9,442 nucleotides of DNA from Planctomycetota bacterium (GCA_947455805.1 CANGSN010000087.1:1-9442), one strand, 5' to 3'; numbered from the stretch's first letter, positions 1 through 6,203 are shown. Program-made: numbers and translations. The notes: generated from the letters alone by a model not told the origin.

Positions 1-178
1 CGTGGCCCTCGGCGCGGGCCCACGCGCGTAGGTGCACCGCGAGTTCGGGCGCGCTGCCGCGCACGGCCAGCCGTTCGCCGGCGCCGAGCCCCGCGAGCGT
101 CAGGCGCAGCAGCACCGACGCGCCTTCGTCGAGGCCGAGTGCGCCGAGTTCGAGCACCTTCGTCGCCGCGTCGCTCAC
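1..178 (-). CDS. TusA/SirA-like small protein, 3' end beyond the window (partial)
   Basis: Reading leftwards from a GTG at 178-176 gives 59 open codons that run off the window edge. The start lies 8 bases after the stop of the PhnD-like gene. No upstream ATG fits this frame, and the other nearby GTG (189-187) meets a stop after four codons. The segment resembles the TusA/SirA fold: a first strand with Gly-Leu at residues 15-16, a helix, then a Gly-Glu-x-Leu-x-Val strand and an Ala-Pro-Glu...Trp-Ala-Arg-Ala-Glu-Gly-His stretch matching the end of TusA domains. TusA proteins relay persulfide sulfur through a Cys-Pro-x-Pro motif. Here the aligned stretch is Gly-Leu-Asp-Glu-Gly-Ala-Ser-Val, so Glu18 sits where the cysteine should be and no cysteine is present in the visible part. 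Classical sulfur transfer is therefore unlikely. The family call rests on a partial protein and is moderate; the reading frame is more secure because of the operon spacing. Confidence 0.6.
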   Translation of the reverse strand, partial: MSDAATKVLELGALGLDEGASVLLRLTLAGLGAGERLAVRGSAPELAVHLRAWARAEGH

Positions 179-185
179 GTCGTCC

Positions 186-1031
186 TCACGCGCCCATCTG
201 CCGCAGGAACGGCTGCAACCAGCCGAAGCGATCGCACGCCTGCGCCAGCAGCGTGTAGCCGCTGGTGCGGCCCGGGCGCCAGGCCTTCAGGCCTTCGAGG
301 TCGAGCAGCGGCCGCACCGCCGGATCGTCGTAGCGCATGCCCATCAGCAGTTCGGTGAAGCGCTGCACCAGCGGTGCCGGCGCGCCGTCGAGCACGGTGA
401 AGTTGCAGTGGTCGTACGGCTTCGTCTGCGTCAGCACGCGCACGCTGCCGCGCGGCAACGTGCCTTCCTGCGCGAACAGCAGGCTGTTGCCGTCGATCAT
501 GCACGCGGCGTCGACCTCGCCGGCCATCAGCGCCTTCGCCGCGTCGCGCTCGCCGCCGACGTGGTCGCCGTGCTTGCCGACCAGCACGTCGAACCTCCGC
601 ACGGCGAAGTCCTTCTCGGCCTGGAGGCCGAGTGCCGCCAGGTGCTCGAGCGGGATCATCGTCGCTTGCGGCGAATCGGCGGCGCCGACGCCGACGCGCT
701 TGCCGCGCAGGTCGGCGACGCTGCGCACCGGACCGTCGGCGCGCACGACGACGACCGACGTCAGGTCCTGGTCGGTGTCGCGCATCGCGATCGCGCGCGC
801 CTGCCGCTGCTTCGCGCGCGCCAGCCGTTCGGCCTGCAGCCACGCCAGTGGCGAGTTCCACGCGACGTGGATGGCGCCGGCGAAGTGCTGCTCGACCTGG
901 CGTTCGTAGTTGTGGAACAGCACGTAGTCGAACGGCAGCCCGTGGGCGCGGAACCACTGCAGGAAGCCGTCCCAGATGGTCACGACCTTGGGGTCGTAGG
1001 CGACGGCGCCGAGGATCAGGGTGTCGTGCAT
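186..1031 (-). CDS. PhnD-like substrate-binding-fold protein without signal peptide
   Basis: A 281-residue protein of the periplasmic binding protein type II fold, closest in pattern to PhnD-like (phosphate/phosphite/phosphonate) binding proteins. It opens directly with the first beta strand (Leu-Gly-Ala-Val-Ala-Tyr, residues 7-12), followed by His-Asn-Tyr-Glu near 40-43, Ala-Trp-Asn-Ser-Pro-Leu-Ala at 57-63, and the family's Asp-Leu-Arg-Gly-Lys-Arg-Val-Gly-Val segment at about 107-116 with Asp-Ser-Pro-Gln-Ala-Thr just after. There is no signal peptide, lipobox or membrane segment, and no ABC permease or ATPase gene is visible nearby. A classical transport role is therefore doubtful; it may act in the cytosol, as the binding-protein-fold enzymes MqnA/MqnD and THI5 do (inference). 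The gene lies 12 bases after the acyl-CoA-dehydrogenase-like gene and 7 bases before the TusA-like gene, so all three are probably one transcript. ATG start at 1031; no strong Shine-Dalgarno is seen. The ligand is unknown. Confidence 0.85.
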   Translation of the reverse strand: MHDTLILGAVAYDPKVVTIWDGFLQWFRAHGLPFDYVLFHNYERQVEQHFAGAIHVAWNSPLAWLQAERLARAKQRQARAIAMRDTDQDLTSVVVVRADGPVRSVADLRGKRVGVGAADSPQATMIPLEHLAALGLQAEKDFAVRRFDVLVGKHGDHVGGERDAAKALMAGEVDAACMIDGNSLLFAQEGTLPRGSVRVLTQTKPYDHCNFTVLDGAPAPLVQRFTELLMGMRYDDPAVRPLLDLEGLKAWRPGRTSGYTLLAQACDRFGWLQPFLRQMGA

Positions 1032-1043
1032 CGGCGTGCCACT

Positions 1044-2171
1044 TCAGCCGAACAGCGGCAGGCCGCACACGGCCTTGCCGACGAAGTCGAACAGCTGGTC
1101 GCTGGTCGGCGCCATGACCATGGCCGCGCGTGTGTCGCGGAACATGCGTTCGACGCCGACTTCCTTGCGGAACGCCATGCCGCCGCAGACGCGCATGGCG
1201 ATGTCGCCGACGCTGCTGGCGGTCTCGGCCGCCGCGGCCTTGGTCTCGAGCACGCGCAGGCCGGCGTCGGCGGCGCCGTTCTCGAGCGCCGTCAGCGTCT
1301 CCTGCCACAGCGCCTTGGCCATGTCGACTTGGATGCGCATGCGCGCGATGTAGGCGCGGATCGTCGGCAGGTCGGCGAGCGCGTTCTGCGTCGGCAGGTG
1401 CGCGTACTTGGTGCCGCCGGCGTGCGCCGCGGTCTTCTGCACCATCGCTTCGGCGAGGCCGAGCGAGCCGGACGCGATCAGCATCGCGAACGTCGGCAGC
1501 ACGGTGCCCATCATGATGCCGAAGCCGGCCCCGTCGTCGCCGAGGCGGCTGGTCAGCGGCACGCGCACGGAGCTGGCGGTGACCGGCGCCGAGTCGTTGC
1601 CGCGCAGGCCCATGCCGTCGAACGCGCCGGCGACCGCGAGACCCGATGCTTTCGCGGGCACCAGCCACAGCGTGCTGGCTTCGCTGCCGGTGCATGGCTT
1701 GCTCGACCACACGTAGGCCGTCGCCTGCTGCGCCGACGTGATCCAGCTCTTCTTCGCGTCGAGCACGGCGTGCTTGCCGTCGGCGCGCGCGGTGCTGGTC
1801 GGCGCCCAGAAGTGCGAACGCGAACCCGCTTCGCTGAACGCGAGCGTCGACAGGTGGCGGCCCTGCGCGATGTCCTGGCGCACCGAGCGTTCGCCGTGCG
1901 CCTCGATCACGGCGGTGCCGCAGTAGTGCATCGTCAGCACCATCGCCGAACTGCCGCACTCGCGTGCGATGCGTTCGATGACGTGCGTGGCGGCGCGCAG
2001 CGACAGGCCATGGCCACCGACGTCGGTGCCGCTGATCAGGCCGAACAGTCCCGCCATGCGCGCGGCGTCGACGGTGGCGGTGGGGAAGGACGCGGTGCTG
2101 TCGACGGCGATGGCGTGTTCGCGCGCGACGGCGGCGACTGCCTCGGCGGCAGCGCGGAAGTCGAAGGTCAT
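1044..2171 (-). CDS. Acyl-CoA dehydrogenase-fold flavoprotein, catalytic glutamate missing
   Basis: A 375-residue protein with the full acyl-CoA dehydrogenase layout: an N-terminal helical domain, a middle beta domain with Phe-Ser-Glu-Ala-Gly-Ser (counterpart of the Thr-Glu-Pro-x-x-Gly-Ser flavin segment) and Lys-Lys-Ser-Trp-Ile-Thr-Ser-Ala, then Gly-Met-Gly-Leu-Arg-Gly-Asn-Asp, and a C-terminal helical domain with Cys-Gly-Gly-Met-Ala-Phe (329-334) and Phe-Arg-Asp-Thr-Arg (344-348). FAD or FMN binding is expected. Dehydrogenases use a glutamate in a Tyr-Glu-Gly-Thr motif near the C-terminus; here the aligned residues are Met-Ala-Pro-Thr, with Ala354 in the glutamate position. The alternative position used by isovaleryl-CoA dehydrogenase aligns with Phe228. 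Ordinary alpha,beta-dehydrogenation is therefore unlikely. A monooxygenase of the DszC/SfnC kind is one possibility, but I do not see its catalytic histidine either. It is the first gene of the left operon; ATG start at 2171, with a hairpin just upstream. Confidence 0.85.
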   Translation of the reverse strand: MTFDFRAAAEAVAAVAREHAIAVDSTASFPTATVDAARMAGLFGLISGTDVGGHGLSLRAATHVIERIARECGSSAMVLTMHYCGTAVIEAHGERSVRQDIAQGRHLSTLAFSEAGSRSHFWAPTSTARADGKHAVLDAKKSWITSAQQATAYVWSSKPCTGSEASTLWLVPAKASGLAVAGAFDGMGLRGNDSAPVTASSVRVPLTSRLGDDGAGFGIMMGTVLPTFAMLIASGSLGLAEAMVQKTAAHAGGTKYAHLPTQNALADLPTIRAYIARMRIQVDMAKALWQETLTALENGAADAGLRVLETKAAAAETASSVGDIAMRVCGGMAFRKEVGVERMFRDTRAAMVMAPTSDQLFDFVGKAVCGLPLFG

Positions 2172-2519
2172 GCGAGAGCTCGTGTGGCTGGCCCGTGCGG
2201 GCCGTCGCTCACGAGCGCCGGTCCGTGCGGGCGGTGGATCGCGGTGCGCTCACGGAGCACCGGCGACGGGGTCAGTGGCGCTGGTGGAACCGGGGCATGG
2301 GCGGCACGGTAGCGCGCGCGCCGATGGCGGGAAGTGGGCCGTTCGCCGCGGTCGCTCCGGAGCTGGTCGCGGGCTGCAAAGATGCCTGCGAACTCCGCGC
2401 GCAGGGCCCGGCCGGCCTAGTCGAGCGGGCGTTTGCCCTCGCGATCGGCACCGGCGCGCAGCAGCCGCGCCGCCAGCTGTGGGTGGAAAGCCGCGCGCGC
2501 GAGCGGTATCCCGAACGCC
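2172..2519. other. Divergent intergenic region between the left operon and pyrE
   Basis: This 348-base stretch separates two divergent genes and should carry both promoters. I could not pick out convincing -35/-10 pairs in such GC-rich DNA. The left part (2178-2265) has a hairpin and an imperfect tandem similarity built around CCGTGCGGGC and GCTCAC. A short plus-strand frame from the ATG at 2324 to 2578 (84 codons) is open and has moderate GC at third positions, but it overlaps the start of pyrE, resembles nothing I know and uses more A/T-ending codons than the neighbouring genes, so I do not call it a gene. Confidence 0.5.
2178..2216 (-). other. Two-tier inverted repeat in the leader of the left operon
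   Basis: An outer stem of seven bases (GCTCGTG at 2178-2184 with CACGAGC at 2210-2216) encloses a perfect inner hairpin (GGCCCG at 2190-2195, CGGGCC at 2198-2203). It ends six bases before the ATG of the flavoprotein gene (2171). If transcribed, the folded leader would cover the region where a ribosome binding site would sit. A role in translation control, or as an operator for a dimeric repressor, is inference. In DNA this GC-rich such repeats also arise by chance. Confidence 0.4.
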
Positions 2520-3086
2520 GTGACCACACCGTTCGATCCCAAGAAGGCGAAGGCCCGCCTGCTCCAGCTCGTCCGTGAACGTGCCTACAAGGACGGCATC
2601 GACATCGTGCTCGCGTCGGGCAAGCGCTCGACGTTCTACATCAACGGCAAGAAGGTCAGCCTGCACCCGGAAGGGCTGTGGCTGATCGCCAAGCTGTTGC
2701 TGGAGAAGCTGAAGAAGCACCCCGAGATCACCGCGGTCGGCGGCCTGACCATCGGCGCCGATCCGCTGGCGAGCGCGGTCGCAGCGCTGAGCTTCGAGAC
2801 CGGCCAGAACCTGAAGGCGTTCCTGGTGCGCAAGGAAGCGAAGGGCCACGGCACCGGCAGCAAGATCGAGGGCGACCTCGACAAGGGCGAGAAGGTGGCG
2901 ATCCTCGAGGACACGGTGACGACCGGCGGTTCGGCGCAGAAGGCGATCGACGCGGTGGTCGAGGTCGGTGCGGTGCCGGTCGTGGTGATGGCGATCGCCG
3001 ATCGTGAGGACCCGGACGCCGACGCGTTCCGCAAGAAGTACGCGGTCGACTGCCTGCTCACGCTGAGCGAGATCCGCGGCAGCTGA
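2520..3086 (+). CDS. pyrE: Orotate phosphoribosyltransferase (PyrE)
   Basis: A 188-residue cytosolic enzyme that joins orotate to PRPP, giving OMP and pyrophosphate in the fifth step of UMP synthesis. The family motifs are clear: Gly-Lys-Arg-Ser-Thr-Phe-Tyr-Ile-Asn at 34-42 (orotate/substrate loop), Gly-Gly-Leu-Thr-Ile-Gly-Ala-Asp-Pro at 74-82, Val-Arg-Lys-Glu-Ala-Lys-Gly-His-Gly-Thr at 103-112 (the mobile catalytic loop), and the PRPP-binding loop Leu-Glu-Asp-Thr-Val-Thr-Thr-Gly-Gly-Ser at 129-138. Length is typical of short bacterial PyrE. I chose GTG at 2520 because homology begins right after it (Val-Thr-Thr-Pro-Phe-Asp-Pro-Lys-Lys). An upstream in-frame TTG at 2433 would add 29 arginine/alanine-rich residues that do not look like this family. 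No clear Shine-Dalgarno is seen. The TGA stop shares its last base with the ATG of the next gene, implying translational coupling. Confidence 0.95.
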   Translation: MTTPFDPKKAKARLLQLVRERAYKDGIDIVLASGKRSTFYINGKKVSLHPEGLWLIAKLLLEKLKKHPEITAVGGLTIGADPLASAVAALSFETGQNLKAFLVRKEAKGHGTGSKIEGDLDKGEKVAILEDTVTTGGSAQKAIDAVVEVGAVPVVVMAIADREDPDADAFRKKYAVDCLLTLSEIRGS

Positions 3087-4441
3087 TGCGCACCGTCGCG
3101 ATCGTGCCGGCGGCTGGGCGCGGCCAGCGCATGGGCGCCGACAAGGCGCTGCTCGACCTCGGTGGCACCACCGCGATCGAACGCGTGGTCGCGACCTGCC
3201 ACGCCGCCGGCATCGACGACGTGCTGGTGGTGCGCCGCGACGGAGCGGCGGCGCTGCCGGCCCAGCTGGCGGCGACGACGATCGTCGTGCCGTCGGGCGG
3301 TGAGATGGCCGACAGCCTGCGCGCGGCAGGCGAACAGCTGCCCGACGACACCGCGGCAGTGGTGGTGTTCCCCGTCGACCACGCGCTGGTCGAGGCCGAG
3401 ACGGTGCTGGCGCTGCTGGCGACGCTGGCGCAGCCGGACTGCGCGATCGCGCTGCCGCTGTTCCGCGGGCGGCCGGGGCATCCGGCGGCGTTCGCGGTCG
3501 AAGCGTTCGCCGAGATCGAGGCGAGCGGCAGCGTACTGCGCGACCTCGTGCGCAAGGACCCGGCGCGCGTGCGCGTCGTCGCGTCGGCCAATCCGTGGGT
3601 GCACGCGGATCTCGACCATCCCGAGGACCATCGCGCGGCGGTTTGCGCGCTGCACGGCGAGCCGTGGAGCACGGTCGCGCAGATGTTCCGCCATCGCAGC
3701 CATCGCGCCTATCGCAGCGAGCCGTTGCCGCAGTCGCAGATCGAACGGCTCGTCGACGCGGCGCGGCATGCGTCGACGTCGAGCTTCATCCAGGCCTACA
3801 GCGTCGTCTGCGTGCGCGATGCCGAGGTGAAGGACCAGTGCGCGCGGCTGTGCGCCGGCCAGCAGCACATCGTGCAGGCGCCGGTGTTCTTCGCGGTGTG
3901 CGCCGACCTGCACAAGATCGCGGCGGCATGCGGGCGGCACGGCACCAGCATCCAGGCGCAGAGCTTCGAACTGTTCCTGCAGGCGACCGTCGATGCGGCG
4001 CTGCTCGGCCAGAACCTGCAGCTCGCCGCCGAAGCCGAAGGGCTCGGCGCCTGCATGATCGGTGCTGCGCGCAACCATCCGGTGCAGCTCGGCGCGTTGC
4101 TCGGCCTGCCGCCGCACGTCTACGTGGTGTTCGGCATGACCGTCGGCCATCCCGCCGACGATCCGGTGCCGCGCGGCCGCATGCCGTTGCCCGGCGTGCT
4201 GCACTTCGATCGCTACGACGCGACGCGCACCGACGCGGTGCTCGACGGCGCCGACGCCGGCATGCGCGCGTGGGCGGTGCGCACCAACGCCGAACGTGGC
4301 GGCTACCAGGGCCGGCCGGTCAGCGAAGTGAAGGGCTGGGCCGAACGCATGGCGGCGATGTGGGGCGGCAGCAGCGACTACGTCGCCGCGCGCAGTGCGC
4401 TGGTCGACGAGCTGAAGCGCCTCGGCTTCGGCCTCGGGTGA
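3086..4441 (+). CDS. Fusion: MobA/MocA-like nucleotidyltransferase + NfsA-like nitroreductase
   Basis: One uninterrupted 451-residue frame carries two enzymes. Residues 1 to about 190 are an NTP_transf_3 domain: the nucleotide-binding signature Ala-Ala-Gly-Arg-Gly-Gln-Arg-Met-Gly-Ala-Asp-Lys (9-20), a Phe-Pro-Val-Asp-His strand with the metal-binding candidate Asp98, and Gly-Arg-Pro-Gly-His-Pro-Ala-Ala-Phe, as in MocA-type cytidylyltransferases. From about 196 onward it matches the NfsA/Frp family of FMN-dependent NAD(P)H nitroreductases: His-Arg-Ser-His-Arg at 203-207, Ser-Ser-Phe-Ile-Gln, Gly-Gln-Gln-His-Ile-Val-Gln-Ala-Pro, Ala-Ala-Leu-Leu-Gly-Gln-Asn-Leu and a Gly-Leu-Gly-Ala-Cys-Met-Ile-Gly segment. 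Both halves keep their key motifs, so both may be active. The start overlaps the pyrE stop by one base. Neither substrate can be named: the first half could transfer CMP or GMP to a cofactor or activate a sugar phosphate, and the second could reduce a nitro, quinone or flavin compound. No molybdoenzyme, cobalamin or F420 gene is visible nearby. Confidence 0.9.
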   Translation: MRTVAIVPAAGRGQRMGADKALLDLGGTTAIERVVATCHAAGIDDVLVVRRDGAAALPAQLAATTIVVPSGGEMADSLRAAGEQLPDDTAAVVVFPVDHALVEAETVLALLATLAQPDCAIALPLFRGRPGHPAAFAVEAFAEIEASGSVLRDLVRKDPARVRVVASANPWVHADLDHPEDHRAAVCALHGEPWSTVAQMFRHRSHRAYRSEPLPQSQIERLVDAARHASTSSFIQAYSVVCVRDAEVKDQCARLCAGQQHIVQAPVFFAVCADLHKIAAACGRHGTSIQAQSFELFLQATVDAALLGQNLQLAAEAEGLGACMIGAARNHPVQLGALLGLPPHVYVVFGMTVGHPADDPVPRGRMPLPGVLHFDRYDATRTDAVLDGADAGMRAWAVRTNAERGGYQGRPVSEVKGWAERMAAMWGGSSDYVAARSALVDELKRLGFGLG

Positions 4442-4464
4442 GCGATGCCGGGCGGTGCCGTCGT

Positions 4465-4488
4465 GCGGGCCGTTCGGCGTAGGCCCGT
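4465..4488 (+). terminator. Weak hairpin after the fusion gene, possible terminator
   Basis: CGGGCC at 4466-4471 pairs with GGCCCG at 4482-4487 around a ten-base loop, with one more G-T pair outside. Only two T follow, so this is not a standard intrinsic terminator. It lies 24 bases after the stop of the fusion gene, which is the main reason to note it. Confidence 0.25.
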
Positions 4489-4551
4489 TCCCGGTGAAAC
4501 TCCGGCGACCGCTGCCGAGTTGCCGCTTCGTCCCGTCGCCCGCCAACGCGC

Positions 4552-5028
4552 ATGAGCACGACTCCATCCGCCGCCGAGAAGCCCCGTTCGTGGGTCGGCA
4601 CCGCGCTGCTGCTGATGCTCGGCTCGGCGGTCGTCGGTGGCCTGCCGGTCTGGATGCTGCTCTACATGGCCGGCGACAAGCCCGAAGGCGAACCGCTCGA
4701 CGTCGCGCGCGCACGCACGCTCGTGGTCGAGAAGGCGGTGCTGCTGACCGAGCTGCGCCAGCTGCAGGCGAACGTTCGCAAAGGGGATCGCGCGCCGCGC
4801 GAGCAGGAGCTGCTGCGGCTGCTCGGGGCGCTGGCCGTCACCGCACCGGACGATGCCGGTGGCGCCGTGCACGTCGTCTTCCGTCGCTTCGGCGAGCCGG
4901 GTTCGTCGCACGAGCAGCGGCTCGAGTGGTTGCCGACCGCCGCTGCCGCGAGCCGTCGCGCGACGGCGCTTGGCGCCGGCGAGTTGCGCGAAGAGCTCGT
5001 CGACGGCTGGTGGTGGGTGCAGCGCTGA
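4552..5028 (+). CDS. Small single-pass membrane protein, function unknown
   Basis: A 158-residue protein that I do not recognise. A charged N-terminus (Glu9, Lys10, Arg12) leads into one hydrophobic segment at about 15-39, with no signal-peptidase-like site, suggesting an N-terminal anchor. Residues about 50-95 (Val-Ala-Arg-Ala-Arg...Glu-Gln-Glu-Leu-Leu-Arg-Leu-Leu) are helical with heptad-like leucines and could form a coiled coil. The rest is a small soluble region ending in Asp-Gly-Trp-Trp-Trp-Val-Gln-Arg. The ATG at 4552 starts the only frame here with the G/C-ending codon use of the neighbouring genes; no Shine-Dalgarno is visible. It lies 110 bases after the fusion gene on the same strand and is convergent with the glycosyltransferase, 34 bases away. 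That the frame is a real gene is fairly likely; its role is open. Confidence 0.7.
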   Translation: MSTTPSAAEKPRSWVGTALLLMLGSAVVGGLPVWMLLYMAGDKPEGEPLDVARARTLVVEKAVLLTELRQLQANVRKGDRAPREQELLRLLGALAVTAPDDAGGAVHVVFRRFGEPGSSHEQRLEWLPTAAAASRRATALGAGELREELVDGWWWVQR

Positions 5029-5050
5029 CGCTCCCGGCGCGCGGGGCGTC
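5027..5050. terminator. Hairpin between two convergent genes, possible bidirectional terminator
   Basis: GACGCTCC at 5027-5034 pairs with GGGGCGTC at 5043-5050 (eight pairs, one G-T) around an eight-base loop. It begins inside the stop codon of the small membrane protein and ends 12 bases before the stop of the glycosyltransferase. The position suits a shared terminator, but there is no T-run on either side. Confidence 0.35.
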
Positions 5051-5062
5051 GTTCGGCGTCGC

Positions 5063-6193
5063 TCAGCGCACCTGGCCGCGCCGCAGCAGCGCCAGTGGAT
5101 AGAACGTGCCGCGCCAGCGCACGCCGCCTTGCCGCAGCGTGACCCATGTCGAGTTCAGCATCGCCACCGGCAGCAGCACGCGCGCGAACGGCACCAGCAG
5201 GCCCGCGAGCGCGTCCCAGTGCAGCTTGCGCGCGAGGGCCACGCCGCCGAGCCCGGTCAGAAGGTAGCTGGCGAGCACGAGCCAGCCGAGGCCGCCGCCG
5301 TAGAGCGGGGCCGCGAACGTCGCCGCCAGCAGGGCGAGCCCGCCGAACCCCGCCAGCAGCGCCAGCGGCGTGCGGTAGCGCAGCACCGCGAACATGTTCT
5401 TCTCGACGACGCGCACCAGTTCGCGTGGCGTGCCGCCCCAGTCGATCGCGAAGTCGTCGCCGGCGAACCAGACGCGCGTGCGGAAGCCGGCGCGGAAGAG
5501 CAGGTAGCCGAGCCAGACGTCGTCGACGACTTCGAGGCGCAGCGGCAGGTGGCCGCCGATCCGGTGGTACGCGTCGCTGCGCACGAGGTTGAACGCGCCG
5601 GTGCCGACGAACGTGCGCTGCTTCGCTGCGTTGATCGCGGCGACGCGGCGCTGCACGGTCAGCTGGAACGCCAGCAGGCCGGCGCGGCCGAGCAACGACG
5701 TGCGGCGGTGCGTCGGCAGCAGCGACACGTGCTGCGCGTTCGCGGCCTCGGCGGCGGCGATCGCGCGCGCCAGCGCGTCCGGCGTCAGCTGGGCGTCGCC
5801 GTCGGTGAACAGCAGCCAGCGCGTGCGCACGGTCGCGGCGCCGAGCTGCAGCGCGTGGCTCTTGCCGAGCCAGTCGGGCGGCAGTTCGCGCACGGTGACG
5901 ATCGACAGGCGCGGCTCGGCGGTGGCGAGGCGGGCGAGCACCTCACCGGTGCCGTCCTGGCTGCGGTCGTCGACGACGACGAGGCGCAGCTGCACGTGCT
6001 GCTGCGCCAGCAGGCGGCGCACCGACTCCTCGACGTGGTGCACGTCGTCGCGCACCGCCATCACCACGGTGACGTCGGCCGGCGGCGCGGCCGGTGGCAG
6101 CGGCGGCAGCGACGGCAGCTTGCGCACGGCGAGGAAGTCGTGCACGGCCACCGCCAGCCAGAGCACCGTCAGCGCGAGCAGCCACCACGACAT
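5063..6193 (-). CDS. Membrane-anchored glycosyltransferase, family 2
   Basis: A 376-residue protein with a GT-A (GT2) domain held by membrane segments. An N-terminal hydrophobic helix (3-23) precedes the domain. Val-Val-Val-Asp-Asp-Arg-Ser-x-Asp-Gly-Thr at 72-82 binds the nucleotide sugar, Phe-Thr-Asp-Gly-Asp at 129-133 is the metal-binding DxD, and Val-Val-Asp-Asp-Val-Trp-Leu-Gly at 222-229 is the acceptor-side acidic motif. Two or three hydrophobic segments follow from about 275 to 345. The Trp-Leu-Gly-Lys-Ser-His-Ala-Leu-Gln segment (108-116) resembles the hopanoid-associated HpnB and carotenoid CrtQ glycosyltransferases, so a lipid or isoprenoid acceptor is plausible. A Gln-x-x-Arg-Trp motif of processive synthases is not seen. 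No hopanoid or carotenoid gene is in view, so the acceptor is not assigned. It transfers a sugar at the cytoplasmic face of the membrane. ATG start at 6193 is supported by a good ribosome binding site. Confidence 0.88.
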   Translation of the reverse strand: MSWWLLALTVLWLAVAVHDFLAVRKLPSLPPLPPAAPPADVTVVMAVRDDVHHVEESVRRLLAQQHVQLRLVVVDDRSQDGTGEVLARLATAEPRLSIVTVRELPPDWLGKSHALQLGAATVRTRWLLFTDGDAQLTPDALARAIAAAEAANAQHVSLLPTHRRTSLLGRAGLLAFQLTVQRRVAAINAAKQRTFVGTGAFNLVRSDAYHRIGGHLPLRLEVVDDVWLGYLLFRAGFRTRVWFAGDDFAIDWGGTPRELVRVVEKNMFAVLRYRTPLALLAGFGGLALLAATFAAPLYGGGLGWLVLASYLLTGLGGVALARKLHWDALAGLLVPFARVLLPVAMLNSTWVTLRQGGVRWRGTFYPLALLRRGQVR

Positions 6194-6197
6194 GTCG

Positions 6198-6203
6198 TCC
6201 CCT
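6198..6203 (-). promoter_or_regulatory. Shine-Dalgarno site of the glycosyltransferase gene
   Basis: On the minus strand AGGGGA lies four bases before the ATG at 6193. This is one of the few clear ribosome binding sites in the window and fixes the start of the glycosyltransferase. Confidence 0.6.

Noticed and set aside
175..1959. 594-residue open frame on the minus strand
   Set aside because: It is arginine-rich, crosses two real genes in another frame and has no family pattern; it is a product of the high GC content.
2172..2300. Possible cobalamin-type riboswitch before the left operon (a GCCACTG string is present on the minus strand)
   Set aside because: Only that one short box matches; the other conserved boxes and the overall fold are absent.
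408..2312. 634-residue open frame on the plus strand opposite the left operon
   Set aside because: The His/Arg/Ala-rich translation is the antisense shadow of the flavoprotein and PhnD-like genes.
2324..2578. 84-codon plus-strand frame upstream of pyrE
   Set aside because: It overlaps the start of pyrE, resembles no family and uses more A/T-ending codons than the nearby genes. A very small unknown gene cannot be ruled out.
2636..4714. 692-residue minus-strand frame opposite pyrE and the fusion gene
   Set aside because: It is the antisense shadow of two clearly recognised plus-strand genes and has no motif of its own.
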